The notes under the pieces: model-generated
The model's database searches: none
Seen by the model: the letters and a program-made list of their open reading frames with translations, nothing else
What the model was told of the DNA's origin: nothing
Part shown: positions 34,703 through 43,948 of the stretch, in pieces
Numbering within the stretch: position 1 is the first letter of the stretch
Layout: each line of letters starts with the position of its first letter
Made by a program: the position numbers and the translations under genes
NCBI GenBank assembly: GCA_025360785.1
Contig: JANYBN010000207.1
Location: forward strand, 1-64,000
From: Geobacter sp.
GTDB taxonomy: Bacteria; Desulfobacterota; Desulfuromonadia; Geobacterales; Pseudopelobacteraceae
Length of the DNA: 64,000 nucleotides
Direction: 5' to 3'

Positions 34703-35479
34703 TTACCTCGCCCGACTTTCGGGCGGCCGGCGTGCTTCCACAAAAAGTGAACTACCCAGAGGCATGGGAAAATATGGTAACAAGATATTCTCCACTTCAA
34801 TAGTTTTCAGCAACAGGAAATTAAGAAACGAATTTTGCGGTGAGACATCCGAATCCACAGAGCCGGCATCTGCCTGGTTCCGGCTGCTATATCCTGATAA
34901 CAGCCGATACATGGCAATGAAGGGAAAGAGAATGCTGACCCGATAACTTGCATATTTGATATTGAATCCGGACTCTCGCAGCCGCATCAACAAAGTATCT
35001 TTTGTATAACGTTCTCTGGTATGAACAGCAACATCGTGGGTGCTACGCAGAAACTCGTGGGCGACCAAATTCAGAATTAGCATGGCGCCAGGCTTGAGGG
35101 AATTACGCAAACGCCCCATAACCGCAACATCTTCTTTAATACCAGTGTGATACAGAACATCAATAGAGGTTATGACATCAAAAACTTCCGGCTCAAGTTC
35201 GAGTGTGTTCAGGTCAGCCTGAAAAACATTGCTGATGCCGCGTTGATGGCAAAGCCGTAGCGCCTCCTCCGACGCGTCGCACCCACTCACGTTGTGGCCA
35301 TTTTCGGCCAAAAGCTGACAGAGCCTTCCAGTACCGCAACCGGCATCGAATATTTTTAGAGGACGCCCCAAACGTTGCGATTCCAGCTTTATGGTCGCCA
35401 AAACAAGCTTATGAAGTCCGACATACCACCAATGGGAATCCTCGACTTCAAACATGCGTCTGTACTCAACCGGATTCAT
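34703..35479 (-). CDS. Class I SAM-dependent methyltransferase
   Basis: A 258-residue methyltransferase with motif I in KIFDAGCGTGRLCQLLAENGHNVSGCDAS, motif II-like FDVITSIDVLYHTG and LKPGAMLILNLVAHEFL. The N-terminal MNPVEYRRMFEVEDSHWWYVGLHKLVL is common to methyltransferases near glycosyltransferase genes. It overlaps the aminotransferase stop by four bases, so N- or O-methylation of the deoxy-amino sugar is the simplest role. Substrate unproven. Confidence 0.8.
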   Translation of the reverse strand: MNPVEYRRMFEVEDSHWWYVGLHKLVLATIKLESQRLGRPLKIFDAGCGTGRLCQLLAENGHNVSGCDASEEALRLCHQRGISNVFQADLNTLELEPEVFDVITSIDVLYHTGIKEDVAVMGRLRNSLKPGAMLILNLVAHEFLRSTHDVAVHTRERYTKDTLLMRLRESGFNIKYASYRVSILFPFIAMYRLLSGYSSRNQADAGSVDSDVSPQNSFLNFLLLKTIEVENILLPYFPMPLGSSLFVEARRPPESRAR

Positions 35480-36603
35480 CTGGAGCCCCGTAAAAAAAGG
35501 CGAATCGCGTCAACCACACGCAGAGCGTCCTCTTCAGGGAGTTCCGGGTAGATTGGAAGTGAAAGAATGGAGTGCGCAAGCCGCTCCGTCACAGGAAGAT
35601 CACCTTCACAACCACCGAGAAAAGCATACCCCCGCATCAAATGGACCGGCCAGGGATAGTTGATCTTCGACTCTATCCCCTGTCCCGCCAGAAAGTTCAT
35701 CAAATCGTCCCGTCGCTCCGACCGGATGGTATATAGGTAATACTGGTGCGTACGCCCATCCCTGGTGGCAGGAAGACCTATACCGTCCAATCCGGCCAAC
35801 CCCTCGTCATATATACTGGCAATGCGCCGCCGACGTTCTATCGATGCATCCAAACCCGGCATCCTGATGTTGAGAATGGCGGCCTGAACTTCATCCAACC
35901 GGGAGTTGTACCCTTCTTCCTCTGCATAATAGAGGTTATCCATGCCGTACATCCGCAACCGCTTCAGCCGTAAAGCAAGATCAGGACGGGATGTAGTAAG
36001 CGCACCACCGTCGCCGAAGGCCCCCAATACCTTGGTTGGATAAAATGAAAACGCACCGGCGTCTCCAAGTGACCCGGCCATTTTCCCGTGGTATGTGGCA
36101 CCGCAAGCCTGGGCGCAGTCTTCAACTATGCTGAGATTGTTTTGCAGGGCAATTTTGAGCAGCGGTTGCATGTCAACCATCTGTCCGCACAGATGTACTG
36201 GCACAATGCAGCGGGTTCTTCTGGTCAGCTTTGCTTCCACAAGAGAAGCATCCATAAGGTAAGTGTCTTCCTCTACATCCACGAACACCGGCACGGCACC
36301 AACAGCCCGGATAGCGGCCACGGTAGGTACCGCAGTGTTGGAAACCGTTATCACTTCGTCACCCGGACCGACTCCAAGTGCCTTAAGGGCGAGAAAAGTG
36401 GCATCGGTGCAAGAATTGACACCCACTGCGGCCGAAACGCCACAATATGCAGCTAACTGTTCTTCGAAGTATGTAACCTGCTGGCCCAGAACAAGACGGC
36501 CGGATGAAAAAACACCGTCAACAGCCCGCAGATAGTCATCGCGATGGGTGTTATATTCCGAAAGATAGTCCCAGTAACGAACCTTTGATGTGTTGTTTGC
36601 CAT
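35476..36603 (-). CDS. DegT/DnrJ/EryC1/StrS sugar aminotransferase
   Basis: A 375-residue PLP enzyme that transfers an amino group to a keto-sugar nucleotide. The PLP-binding Lys is in FSFYPTKVLGAFGDGGAL near residue 180, so it is an aminotransferase rather than a dehydratase. Other landmarks are GVNSCTDATFLALKALGVGPGDEVITVSNTA, VEDCAQACGATY and YNSRLDEVQAAIL. The track start is replaced by ATG 36603, which follows AGAAGGGAAAAGA. It lies downstream of the reductase and dehydratase, which would provide a 4-keto-2,6-dideoxy substrate. Confidence 0.9.
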   Translation of the reverse strand: MANNTSKVRYWDYLSEYNTHRDDYLRAVDGVFSSGRLVLGQQVTYFEEQLAAYCGVSAAVGVNSCTDATFLALKALGVGPGDEVITVSNTAVPTVAAIRAVGAVPVFVDVEEDTYLMDASLVEAKLTRRTRCIVPVHLCGQMVDMQPLLKIALQNNLSIVEDCAQACGATYHGKMAGSLGDAGAFSFYPTKVLGAFGDGGALTTSRPDLALRLKRLRMYGMDNLYYAEEEGYNSRLDEVQAAILNIRMPGLDASIERRRRIASIYDEGLAGLDGIGLPATRDGRTHQYYLYTIRSERRDDLMNFLAGQGIESKINYPWPVHLMRGYAFLGGCEGDLPVTERLAHSILSLPIYPELPEEDALRVVDAIRLFLRGSR

Positions 36604-36669
36604 TCTTTTCCCTTCTAAATGTGAATGCACTTTAAATGAGCGATAATCGCTGCAACATGCATCTTTCTC

Positions 36670-37647
36670 CTATAGTTCGCAGTTGTCATGAAACATCCCG
36701 GCCAACTCCGCCAGTTGCATGGTACGCAAATGTTCATTTCCCCATTGACCGCCATGTATCAAACTGCAGACATGCTCGATGGCGCCAAGAAAATGGTCGC
36801 TCGGCGGAGCGGTAAATGACTCGTCCCTGCCATTTACCGTCATAGTGATCCTGTTCTCCATATCAGCCGGGGTAGTGAAGGCCCGCTCGACTCTTATGTT
36901 CCCCAGTTCGCCGGTGATATCATAGAAAGATCTATAAGTCAGGCCAAATGCTGTTAAGAACGAGAAATTTTCTCCTGCTTCGGTGATAGAATCGGCCTGT
37001 AGCGACATGGTGAGGCCTTCACTTGCTTCCACGCTTCCGCGGAGGAAACGGTGCTTCTTCCCTTCAAGGAAATACAGGGCAGCGCTCAGCGGATAACGAT
37101 TCATGTCATGGAATGCGCCGCCCCCCATATCCTGGTCAAGCCGGAAATCGCCATCACCAGGACCCGGAAAAGCGAATTCGCTACGTAAGGAGAGAACCCG
37201 ACCGATTCGTCCCGCTGCGATAAACTCCTTAACAATTTTATGCTGTGGATGCTGCAGGTACATGAGGTTTTCGTAAAGGAGCCTGCCGTGATGTTCTGCT
37301 GCCTCCAGCATGCATTTGACTGAACCAGCGCTCAGACCAAGTGGCTTTTCGCACAGAACATGTTTTCCATGCTCCAGAGCGTTTATGCACCACTCTTCAT
37401 GGAGATGATTTGGAAGCGATATATAAACCAGGTCAATTTCAGGGTCGCTAAGTAGTTCCCGATACGACATTATCGCTGCCGGTAAATCGGCGGCCATGGA
37501 TGCGATCTTTTCCTGGCGCATACTCGCCAGAGCTGTAAGGCGCACATGATCACTCTTCAACAGAGCCGGGATGAACTTGCGGCGAGCGATATCGGAACAA
37601 CCCAGGATACCGATCCGGATCGCGACATCACCAGTCACAGAAGGCAT
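36670..37647 (-). CDS. Gfo/Idh/MocA oxidoreductase, probable NDP-sugar 3-ketoreductase
   Basis: A 325-residue NAD(P)-dependent enzyme: IRIGILGCSDIARRKFIPALLKSDHVRLTALA opens the Rossmann fold, VLCEKPLGLSAGSVKCMLEAA holds the catalytic EKP Lys. Family members paired with NDP-hexose 2,3-dehydratase reduce the unstable 3,4-diketo sugar at C3. Its start (ATG 37647) lies inside the end of the dehydratase gene (12-bp overlap), which strongly supports that pairing. The earlier TTG at 37668 is less likely. Confidence 0.85.
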   Translation of the reverse strand: MPSVTGDVAIRIGILGCSDIARRKFIPALLKSDHVRLTALASMRQEKIASMAADLPAAIMSYRELLSDPEIDLVYISLPNHLHEEWCINALEHGKHVLCEKPLGLSAGSVKCMLEAAEHHGRLLYENLMYLQHPQHKIVKEFIAAGRIGRVLSLRSEFAFPGPGDGDFRLDQDMGGGAFHDMNRYPLSAALYFLEGKKHRFLRGSVEASEGLTMSLQADSITEAGENFSFLTAFGLTYRSFYDITGELGNIRVERAFTTPADMENRITMTVNGRDESFTAPPSDHFLGAIEHVCSLIHGGQWGNEHLRTMQLAELAGMFHDNCEL

Positions 37648-39065
37648 GACAGAATACTTCGCGCACAAGAATTGACCTGTTCACCAAGGTGCAGCATAAA
37701 AATGACGTGCTCCAGGGGTAGCCATCGATAGTCCGTGGGAATAGACAACTCGGAACCGTGCGGCAACATAAGAATGCGGTGCTGGTGATATTCCCGATAG
37801 AAGCGCGCTCCCTCTTCCGTCTGTCGGCTATCATGGATCAGGCGAAAATGGACCGGGTTTACAAACTCCTCGAACAGGAAGGGTTTTATCAGTTTTCGGC
37901 TCCCCTCATAATTACCCTGGGTGAATTGAACAGTCGGCCCCAACTGCACAGTAGTCCGATTGCCGACTTCAGCCTTGGCCTGCATCAGCAACTCGATGCC
38001 ATTGTCGCCGTTTCTGACCAATAACCCTATGATCCCGGCAGCCAGGTTCTCGATGATCGGTTGCCCCCAACCCTGAGCCTCCCTTGTTCCTGAAGATACT
38101 TTGAGGCCGACAATCCTGAAAAAACGGTTTTCACGGTGAGAGAAGAATCCTTTTCCGTCAACTTCCCATTCCTTGAGATTGTTCAGCCCGATACGTCTTG
38201 CCAACATGTGATTTGCTGCTTTTCTGTCATCCAGCCACTGAAACGTTGCCCATATTTCTTCAGGATCACGAGCGGAGGTACGTTTCTTGATATTTTCCCC
38301 GCATGGCTTGGCTTCAATCACCTGAGCTGCAGAAAAGATAAGGCTTGACAGTATGCTGCGTGTGCAGGCGTTAACAAGATTCTCCCACTCAATCAGGCTG
38401 GCCACCTGCTTCAGTGTCAGCCAGATGAAGCCGACTGGAAGCTCCACCGGAAAATCGTCATCTACGGCTACGATCATGTTTCTATTTGACTTGTAGAGAA
38501 AGCGACCTCCATCTTCGGTCTGCATTCTGGCAAATATGACCCGCTCAGAAGCTGTAGGCATAAAGTGTTCCAGGAATAGTGGCTTTGATCCACCATGAGC
38601 GCCGGTATAATTACTGTAGGTAGCCTGAAGAGTCGGTGAAAGCTGTATTCCTCCGATGTTCCCGGGTTCTTCCTTGGACTGCAGGCAAAAATGTAAGACA
38701 CCATTAATAGATTTAGCCAAAATCCCGAGGATCCCGGTTTCAGGCTGCTCGATAATCGGCTGGTCCCATTCAAGCTCATTTTGATCAACCCTGTGACGAC
38801 AATGGATACCTATTACACTGAAAAAACGCCCGGTTTCATGCCTGATACTGCCGGTGTTTAAATCCCGTTTCCAGCCATCTATGGAATCAAGTGGAATAAG
38901 CATGGTCTTCAGGGACGCTGTTTGTCTGGCACGCATGATCCAGTCATTCACATAGGCGTCATCATGGAGCGTCAAATTGCTGCAATGCGAAGCAATGACT
39001 GCCGAAACATCGTCCGGGCGAATTCCGATAGCAGCGGTTAATCCTTCGGAATAAACATTACTCAT
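37635..39065 (-). CDS. NDP-hexose 2,3-dehydratase
   Basis: A 476-residue enzyme that removes water from an NDP-4-keto-6-deoxyhexose at C2-C3, the entry to 2-deoxysugars. The protein is an internal duplication, as the family requires: FFSVIGIHCRHRVDQNELEWDQPIIEQPETGILG in the first half and FFRIVGLKVSSGTREAQGWGQPIIENLAAGIIG in the second. Each is followed by a QLxPTxQxTxxNY block. It starts within the glycosyltransferase stop (ATGA). These enzymes are best known from actinobacterial antibiotic clusters. Confidence 0.92.
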   Translation of the reverse strand: MSNVYSEGLTAAIGIRPDDVSAVIASHCSNLTLHDDAYVNDWIMRARQTASLKTMLIPLDSIDGWKRDLNTGSIRHETGRFFSVIGIHCRHRVDQNELEWDQPIIEQPETGILGILAKSINGVLHFCLQSKEEPGNIGGIQLSPTLQATYSNYTGAHGGSKPLFLEHFMPTASERVIFARMQTEDGGRFLYKSNRNMIVAVDDDFPVELPVGFIWLTLKQVASLIEWENLVNACTRSILSSLIFSAAQVIEAKPCGENIKKRTSARDPEEIWATFQWLDDRKAANHMLARRIGLNNLKEWEVDGKGFFSHRENRFFRIVGLKVSSGTREAQGWGQPIIENLAAGIIGLLVRNGDNGIELLMQAKAEVGNRTTVQLGPTVQFTQGNYEGSRKLIKPFLFEEFVNPVHFRLIHDSRQTEEGARFYREYHQHRILMLPHGSELSIPTDYRWLPLEHVIFMLHLGEQVNSCARSILSCLL

Positions 39066-40027
39066 CTGTTACGCTCCTTTTCAGCTGCATAACATTCAGG
39101 TTGGACAAGCTTTATCTCCCTGATAATAAACTGTGGTTCCTGATTGAGTTTAAGGTAGATTCTGCCAACATATTCGCCAACGATGCCGGTAGCCAAAAGC
39201 TGAAATCCCCTGAAGAACATGGTAACAGAGGTTAACTGCTCCATGTCGCTTGGGTCGCTCATATTAGGCAGCAGGTTCCTGATCATCAGGTCGGCTACGG
39301 AGTAGAGTCCCAACAGAGTCAGAATGAAGCCTACCACAGCCAATATCCGGATCGGAATCAGCGAATAGCTGACAATCATGTCTCCCCAGAGAGCCGCCAG
39401 CTTTTTCAAGGTATAGCCGGAAGTACCCGTCATACGATGGTCGTGGCGAATCTCTACTGTCCCGATGTTTTTGGTTATGCGTAGAATAATGGCATCAATA
39501 TAGGGGTTTGGGTTTTTATAGGTGATGAGCTCATCCACAAGAAAACGGTTCATGGCCTTAAAGCTTGACAGGTAGAGATTGGCAGGCTTATCCAGAATAA
39601 CCCGTGCCATGCTTCCGTTAAGGTAGCTGCCAAGGTTCCGGAACAGACTATCCTTCTTATCGGAATACTGACTGTACACCACGTCATAACCCTTCTGAAT
39701 CTCAGACACAAGTTTGTAAACCTCTTCAGGTGGGTTCTGGAAATCGTCATCCATAATGACCACATAATCACCCTTCGTAAGGTGAAGGCCGGCCATAACG
39801 GCATTGTGTTCGCCGAAATTGCGTGAAAGACGGGCATAGGTGATTGTCTCTGGGAACTCCGTCTGGATCCGCTTACAGACTGCATCGGTTTCGTCTAGGC
39901 TTAAGTCATTAATCAACACAATTTCAAGGAGATAGTCGGCAGCAAGATTTGTAATTAGTGCCAGACAAAGTTCTCCTATGGTTTTTTCCGCATTGTAGAC
40001 CGGTATGACAATCGAAAGCGACGTCAT
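39062..40027 (-). CDS. GtrB/DPM1-like polyprenyl-phosphate glycosyltransferase
   Basis: A 321-residue GT2 enzyme that should load a sugar from a nucleotide carrier to a polyprenyl phosphate. SIVIPVYNAEKTI opens the domain and VVIMDDDFQNPPEEV carries the DDD metal motif near residue 95. Two C-terminal membrane helices (about 225-250 and 265-290) fit GtrB/ArnC architecture. The track start is replaced by ATG 40027 after GAGGAGATTTC. First gene of the minus-strand glycan operon. Confidence 0.88.
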   Translation of the reverse strand: MTSLSIVIPVYNAEKTIGELCLALITNLAADYLLEIVLINDLSLDETDAVCKRIQTEFPETITYARLSRNFGEHNAVMAGLHLTKGDYVVIMDDDFQNPPEEVYKLVSEIQKGYDVVYSQYSDKKDSLFRNLGSYLNGSMARVILDKPANLYLSSFKAMNRFLVDELITYKNPNPYIDAIILRITKNIGTVEIRHDHRMTGTSGYTLKKLAALWGDMIVSYSLIPIRILAVVGFILTLLGLYSVADLMIRNLLPNMSDPSDMEQLTSVTMFFRGFQLLATGIVGEYVGRIYLKLNQEPQFIIREIKLVQPECYAAEKERNR

Positions 40028-40729
40028 GAAATCTCCTCTGTGTGGGGTACAAGCTTCACTAAAAAACACTTAGAGCGGCATGATACCGTTATATTGCAGC
40101 TATATGCCGAACCTAAACAAAATCATTTGAATGCTAAACAGTTTTGGCGGCAATTAGAAATTGGAAAAAATGGGAATTAAAATCAGCAGACTGGTGGTGA
40201 GCGGCCATGTAAAAGTCGAATATCGTTTGATATAACCGGATTAGAGAAGTATTTTTTGCAGATGTTGGACGATATGAACATTGGAATATGGTATTCTATT
40301 AATTCGTGCAGAACGTAGAAAGCAGGAGTGAAGTCATTTGTTGCAGAGCAGAGAAAACTTGAAGCTGATTTAGCATGGTAACTTAGTACTGCTCGGGGCC
40401 GGGATTTGGGCTTTGATGATTTGTCGAGTAAAGAAATCCGCATCCCAAGAAATATCTGGAAAAAAACTACCAAAACAATGGTTGCTCTTATGATGCTACG
40501 GTTTCTAATCATATTTTATTTTCTCTAAACATTATTTATAACATATCAAAATACTTGTCAATCTATACATTAGAAAACACATTATTTCAGCATATTGGTT
40601 GATACATTGTGAATACATAAATGCAATTGGTGGCGCATACGATGACGCCATAATAACAAAAATTTAAAACAAAACAAGCCTCTGGACTATATAAATTGAG
40701 AATTGTTTGCTTTTCTCGCATATAAAAAA
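40028..40729. other. About 700-bp AT-rich gap with one doubtful ORF
   Basis: Separates the glycan operon from the acetate-transport operon. A minus-strand ORF (40183-40512, 109 codons, hydrophobic N-terminus MIRNRSIIRATIVLVVFFQIFLG) has no clear ribosome site or family and may be decayed sequence. CGGCAT (40077) and ATGCCG (40107) form a small inverted repeat just upstream of the glycosyltransferase. Nothing else recognised. Confidence 0.4.
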
Positions 40730-40751
40730 GGGGATGGCCAAAGCCATCCCC
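40730..40751 (-). terminator. Intrinsic terminator of the acetate-transport operon
   Basis: GGGGATGGC, loop CAAA, GCCATCCCC. On the minus strand the stem is followed by CTTTTTTATA, so it ends the DUF485-actP transcript 30 bp after the actP stop. Confidence 0.9.
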
Positions 40752-40780
40752 ACTATATCACAATCAATAGAAATTATAAA

Positions 40781-42757
40781 TCAGTGATCGATAGCTTTGG
40801 CCATGCCGAGTCCGGTATTCTGGCGGACATAGACCTCGTCGAACATCTCTTCAGAACGTTTGTTGGGGAACATCAGGCATCCCAAAATAGCGGCGATGAA
40901 GCCGAGTGGGATCGAGATGAGGCCAGGGTTCTTCAGTTTCAGAATCGGCTCACTCAGACCCATGATGGATTTGCCGTCTTTGTCCAGCACATCTTTCTGT
41001 GCTTTGACAAGGGCCTTGGTGTCTTTCTCTGTCAGTACCTGACCAGATGCCTGTTTCTTCTCCATGGCTACAATGATTTTCTCGGCGCCTTTGGCGACCA
41101 GTTTCGGATAAGTCATGTTAGGGGAAACCATAACCAGACCGATGGAGGCGACCGTACCTACGACCAGGCCGGAGATGACACCGGCGGTATTGAACTTGCG
41201 CCAGAACAGCGACAGCACAACAACCGGCAGGTTACCGGAGGAGGCCACGGCGAAAGCCAGAGCAACCAGGTGGGCAACGTTGGCTTTTTCAGCCATGAGG
41301 CCGATGCCGATACCGACAACGCCGACTACCAGCGAGGTGATGCGGGCAGCCATAACCTGCTCATGCTGATCAGCATGGCCGTCCTTTACTACGTTAACCC
41401 AGATGTCGTGGGCGATAGCAGCGGATGCTGCCAGAACCAGACCGGAGACAACCGCCAGGATGGTGGCGAAGGCAACCGAGCAGAGGAACGCCAGGAAGAG
41501 GTCGCCAAGTATCGGAGCAATATCTGCACCCAGCTGCTGTGCCAGCATCAGAGTAGCCATGTTGCCACCCGGATCAACCGAGATGATCCCTTGTGGGGTC
41601 AGGTTGACGGCTGCGCCGAAACCGAGCAGGGTGGTCAGTACGTAGAAGCCGCCGATGATGAACATGGCGATGATAACGGATTTGCGTGCTGCCTGTGCGG
41701 TCGGTACGGTGAAGAAGCGCATCAGGATGTGCGGCATACCGGCTGTGCCCAGAACAAGAGCCATACCGAGGGAAATCTGGTCGAGCGGTGACTTCATGAA
41801 CAGACCAGGCTCAAGGAAGCGTTGTCCGGCCTCAATACCGTTGAGGGTAATACCGTCTTTCAGCACCAGCTTGGATACATGATCCTGAATATCCGGGCTG
41901 TTGACGATTGTTTCAAAGAAGTAAATCGGATTGAAACCGGCCTTGGCCAGAACCAGTACCGACAACAGGAAGGCGCCAGACATGAGCAGGCCGGCCTTGA
42001 TGATCTGTACCCAGGTAGTAGCGGTCATGCCGCCGAAGACGACGTAACCTACCATCAGGATACCAACGCCGATGATGGCGGTTTTGTACGGTACACCGAC
42101 CAGAAGTGCCATCAGCTTGCCTGCACCGACCATCTGGGCGGTCAGGTAGAAGGTGGAGACGGCTACGGTGGAGATGGCTGCTACGGCGCGAACCGGCTTA
42201 GGGTTGGTACGAAAGGAGAGGATGTCTCCCAGTGTGTACTTGCCGGCGTTACGGCAAGGCTCGGCAACAATCAGCAGAACCGTGATGTAGGCAACCAGCC
42301 AGCCGACCGAGTACATGAAACCATCGTAACCGTACAGCGAGATCAGGCCGGAAATACCCAAAAACGATGCAGCTGACATGTAGTCACCGGCAATGGCCCA
42401 GCCGTTCTGTGTTCCGGTGATACCACCGCCGGCGGCGTAAAAGTCGGCAGCGGTTTTAGTCTGGCGGGCGGCCCAGACAACAACGCCGAGGGTGATACCG
42501 ATGATGACGGCAAACATGGAGAGGGTGATAACCTTATTGGCTTTCAGCTCTCTCTTTTTAGCCAGTGGCGGTGCGACCGCAGGGGCCGGTGTCGTGGCGC
42601 CTGGAGCCGCTACTACAGCAGCGCCTGGTGCGGCCGGAGCCGAAACAGCGGGAGTTGAACCTGGAGCGACCGGGGCTGTCTTCGGCTCTTCAGCAAAGGC
42701 GGCTGCGGCAAAAGTAAGGGTTAAGCTTGCGGCGATGATGAAATTTTTATAAGTCAT
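40781..42757 (-). CDS. actP: Acetate/monocarboxylate sodium symporter (ActP-like)
   Basis: A 658-residue solute:sodium symporter with about 13 membrane helices. Landmarks include AGGGITGTQNGWAIAGDYMSAASFLGISGLISLYGYDG, GGMTATTWVQIIKAGLL and TAGMPHILMRFFTVP, close to the ActP branch for acetate and glycolate. The N-terminus carries an apparent signal peptide (FAAAAFAEE) and a 45-residue Ala/Pro linker before the first transport helix, and there is a Lys-rich loop insert near 565-610. DUF485 lies 17 bp upstream, as in Geobacter acetate permease loci. A terminator follows. Confidence 0.9.
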   Translation of the reverse strand: MTYKNFIIAASLTLTFAAAAFAEEPKTAPVAPGSTPAVSAPAAPGAAVVAAPGATTPAPAVAPPLAKKRELKANKVITLSMFAVIIGITLGVVVWAARQTKTAADFYAAGGGITGTQNGWAIAGDYMSAASFLGISGLISLYGYDGFMYSVGWLVAYITVLLIVAEPCRNAGKYTLGDILSFRTNPKPVRAVAAISTVAVSTFYLTAQMVGAGKLMALLVGVPYKTAIIGVGILMVGYVVFGGMTATTWVQIIKAGLLMSGAFLLSVLVLAKAGFNPIYFFETIVNSPDIQDHVSKLVLKDGITLNGIEAGQRFLEPGLFMKSPLDQISLGMALVLGTAGMPHILMRFFTVPTAQAARKSVIIAMFIIGGFYVLTTLLGFGAAVNLTPQGIISVDPGGNMATLMLAQQLGADIAPILGDLFLAFLCSVAFATILAVVSGLVLAASAAIAHDIWVNVVKDGHADQHEQVMAARITSLVVGVVGIGIGLMAEKANVAHLVALAFAVASSGNLPVVVLSLFWRKFNTAGVISGLVVGTVASIGLVMVSPNMTYPKLVAKGAEKIIVAMEKKQASGQVLTEKDTKALVKAQKDVLDKDGKSIMGLSEPILKLKNPGLISIPLGFIAAILGCLMFPNKRSEEMFDEVYVRQNTGLGMAKAIDH

Positions 42758-42773
42758 GTCGTATCCTCCTTTT

Positions 42774-43085
42774 CTAAAGATGAAGTTCGTCGATCAGTTC
42801 CCTGGTCAAACGGTCAAAGTCCTTGTTGGCCACGTGGGCATAGTACAGTGCCAGTGCCCAGGAGACAAAAAACTGGGAGAGGGCAAATACATATCCGAAG
42901 TTGATGACACCTATCATCTTGATCTTGAACAGACCCGGTGCATAGGCAGCTCCGATAGGGAGCAGGAAGTAATACACGCTGGAGAAGATCCACCAGCCAA
43001 AAAGAAATGCCTGTTTTTTGTGATGCAACTCTACAAATTTCGGGTTCTTTGCAATTGCTGCCCAGTCATACTGTTTATCTGCCAT
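42774..43085 (-). CDS. DUF485 membrane protein, ActP partner
   Basis: A 103-residue protein of the YjcH-like DUF485 family with two membrane helices (about 27-48 and 60-83), ending DFDRLTRELIDEL. DUF485 genes almost always precede ActP-type symporters, as here, and are thought to support the transporter. The ATG follows AAGGAGTAACTA. Confidence 0.88.
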   Translation of the reverse strand: MADKQYDWAAIAKNPKFVELHHKKQAFLFGWWIFSSVYYFLLPIGAAYAPGLFKIKMIGVINFGYVFALSQFFVSWALALYYAHVANKDFDRLTRELIDELHL

Positions 43086-43183
43086 TAGTTACTCCTTTCA
43101 CATAAAGTTAATAGCCCAACTACGTAACTTCACAATTGCCGGTTGAAACCTCCTTTCATAAGGGATTTAACTCATAATCCTGA

Positions 43184-43948
43184 TTAAGCCGATATTTTCA
43201 TATAACCGAACTTCATGGATAGCTCATCAGCTCCTTCAATCATGGATGGAATAATTTCCAGCTCAAGCCTTTCCTGAAGCATCCTGAAAGACGGGGCAAG
43301 CAGGGTCAAGGCTCCGACAACTTTTCCAGCGTAATCTCTGATGACTACCGCAACTGCACAAATTCCTTCCCCAAGTCCGCCAAAATCTACCGCAACACCA
43401 TTTTTTCTGATTTCATCCAATTCAATTTCCAGCAATTGCGGATCGGGGATATTTCGCTTTTTATTACCCCTGCTACGCAGATCAATAGATGAAACCGATT
43501 TCAGAACTTTTCCTGCAGCGTTAGTAAAAAACGGGAAACGTTTTCCAACCAGGTCTATCGCTTTCACCTGCTGGAATGAGTCCACCATGTCAAGAAACAA
43601 CACCTCATCATTATTCATAACTGTAATATAAACAGCCTCGTTCAACTTGTGAGCCAGTTCCTCCATAACAGGATGGGCCAAGCGAATCAGATTAGTACTT
43701 TTTAGAATATGCTGTGCCATTTGAAAAGCCTGAAGACCGAGACTGTAGGTACCTGTCTGAATATCCTTCTCAACCAGACCTTTGTCTTCAAGTGTAGCCA
43801 ACAATCGAAAGGCCTTATTGTGACTTAATTCCAGTTTTTTTTCTATAACTGTAATCGAAGGACTATCCCCATCCTGTGCAAGAGTTTCGAGCAGGTCGAT
43901 GGCCTTGATAACGGCTTGTACCGAATAGGCACCCTTTTCTCTTGTCAT
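43184..43948 (-). CDS. IclR-family transcriptional regulator
   Basis: A 254-residue regulator. An N-terminal winged helix-turn-helix (SVQAVIKAIDLLETLAQDGDSPSITVIEKKLELSHNKAFRLLATLEDKGLVEKD) is followed by the IclR effector domain (about 85-250) ending in MIEGADELSMKFGY. It lies 98 bp upstream of DUF485-actP on the same strand, so a role in controlling acetate or related organic-acid uptake is likely. Start follows GAGAGGATTATTTT. Confidence 0.88.
   Translation of the reverse strand: MTREKGAYSVQAVIKAIDLLETLAQDGDSPSITVIEKKLELSHNKAFRLLATLEDKGLVEKDIQTGTYSLGLQAFQMAQHILKSTNLIRLAHPVMEELAHKLNEAVYITVMNNDEVLFLDMVDSFQQVKAIDLVGKRFPFFTNAAGKVLKSVSSIDLRSRGNKKRNIPDPQLLEIELDEIRKNGVAVDFGGLGEGICAVAVVIRDYAGKVVGALTLLAPSFRMLQERLELEIIPSMIEGADELSMKFGYMKISA

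Noticed and set aside
40183-40512. 109-codon minus-strand ORF with hydrophobic start
   Set aside because: No clear ribosome site, no recognised domain and unusual composition; kept only as a note in the intergenic entry.
40703-41791. 362-codon plus-strand ORF, and 41822-42376
   Set aside because: Antisense shadows of the ActP gene, whose helices and motifs are unmistakable on the other strand.
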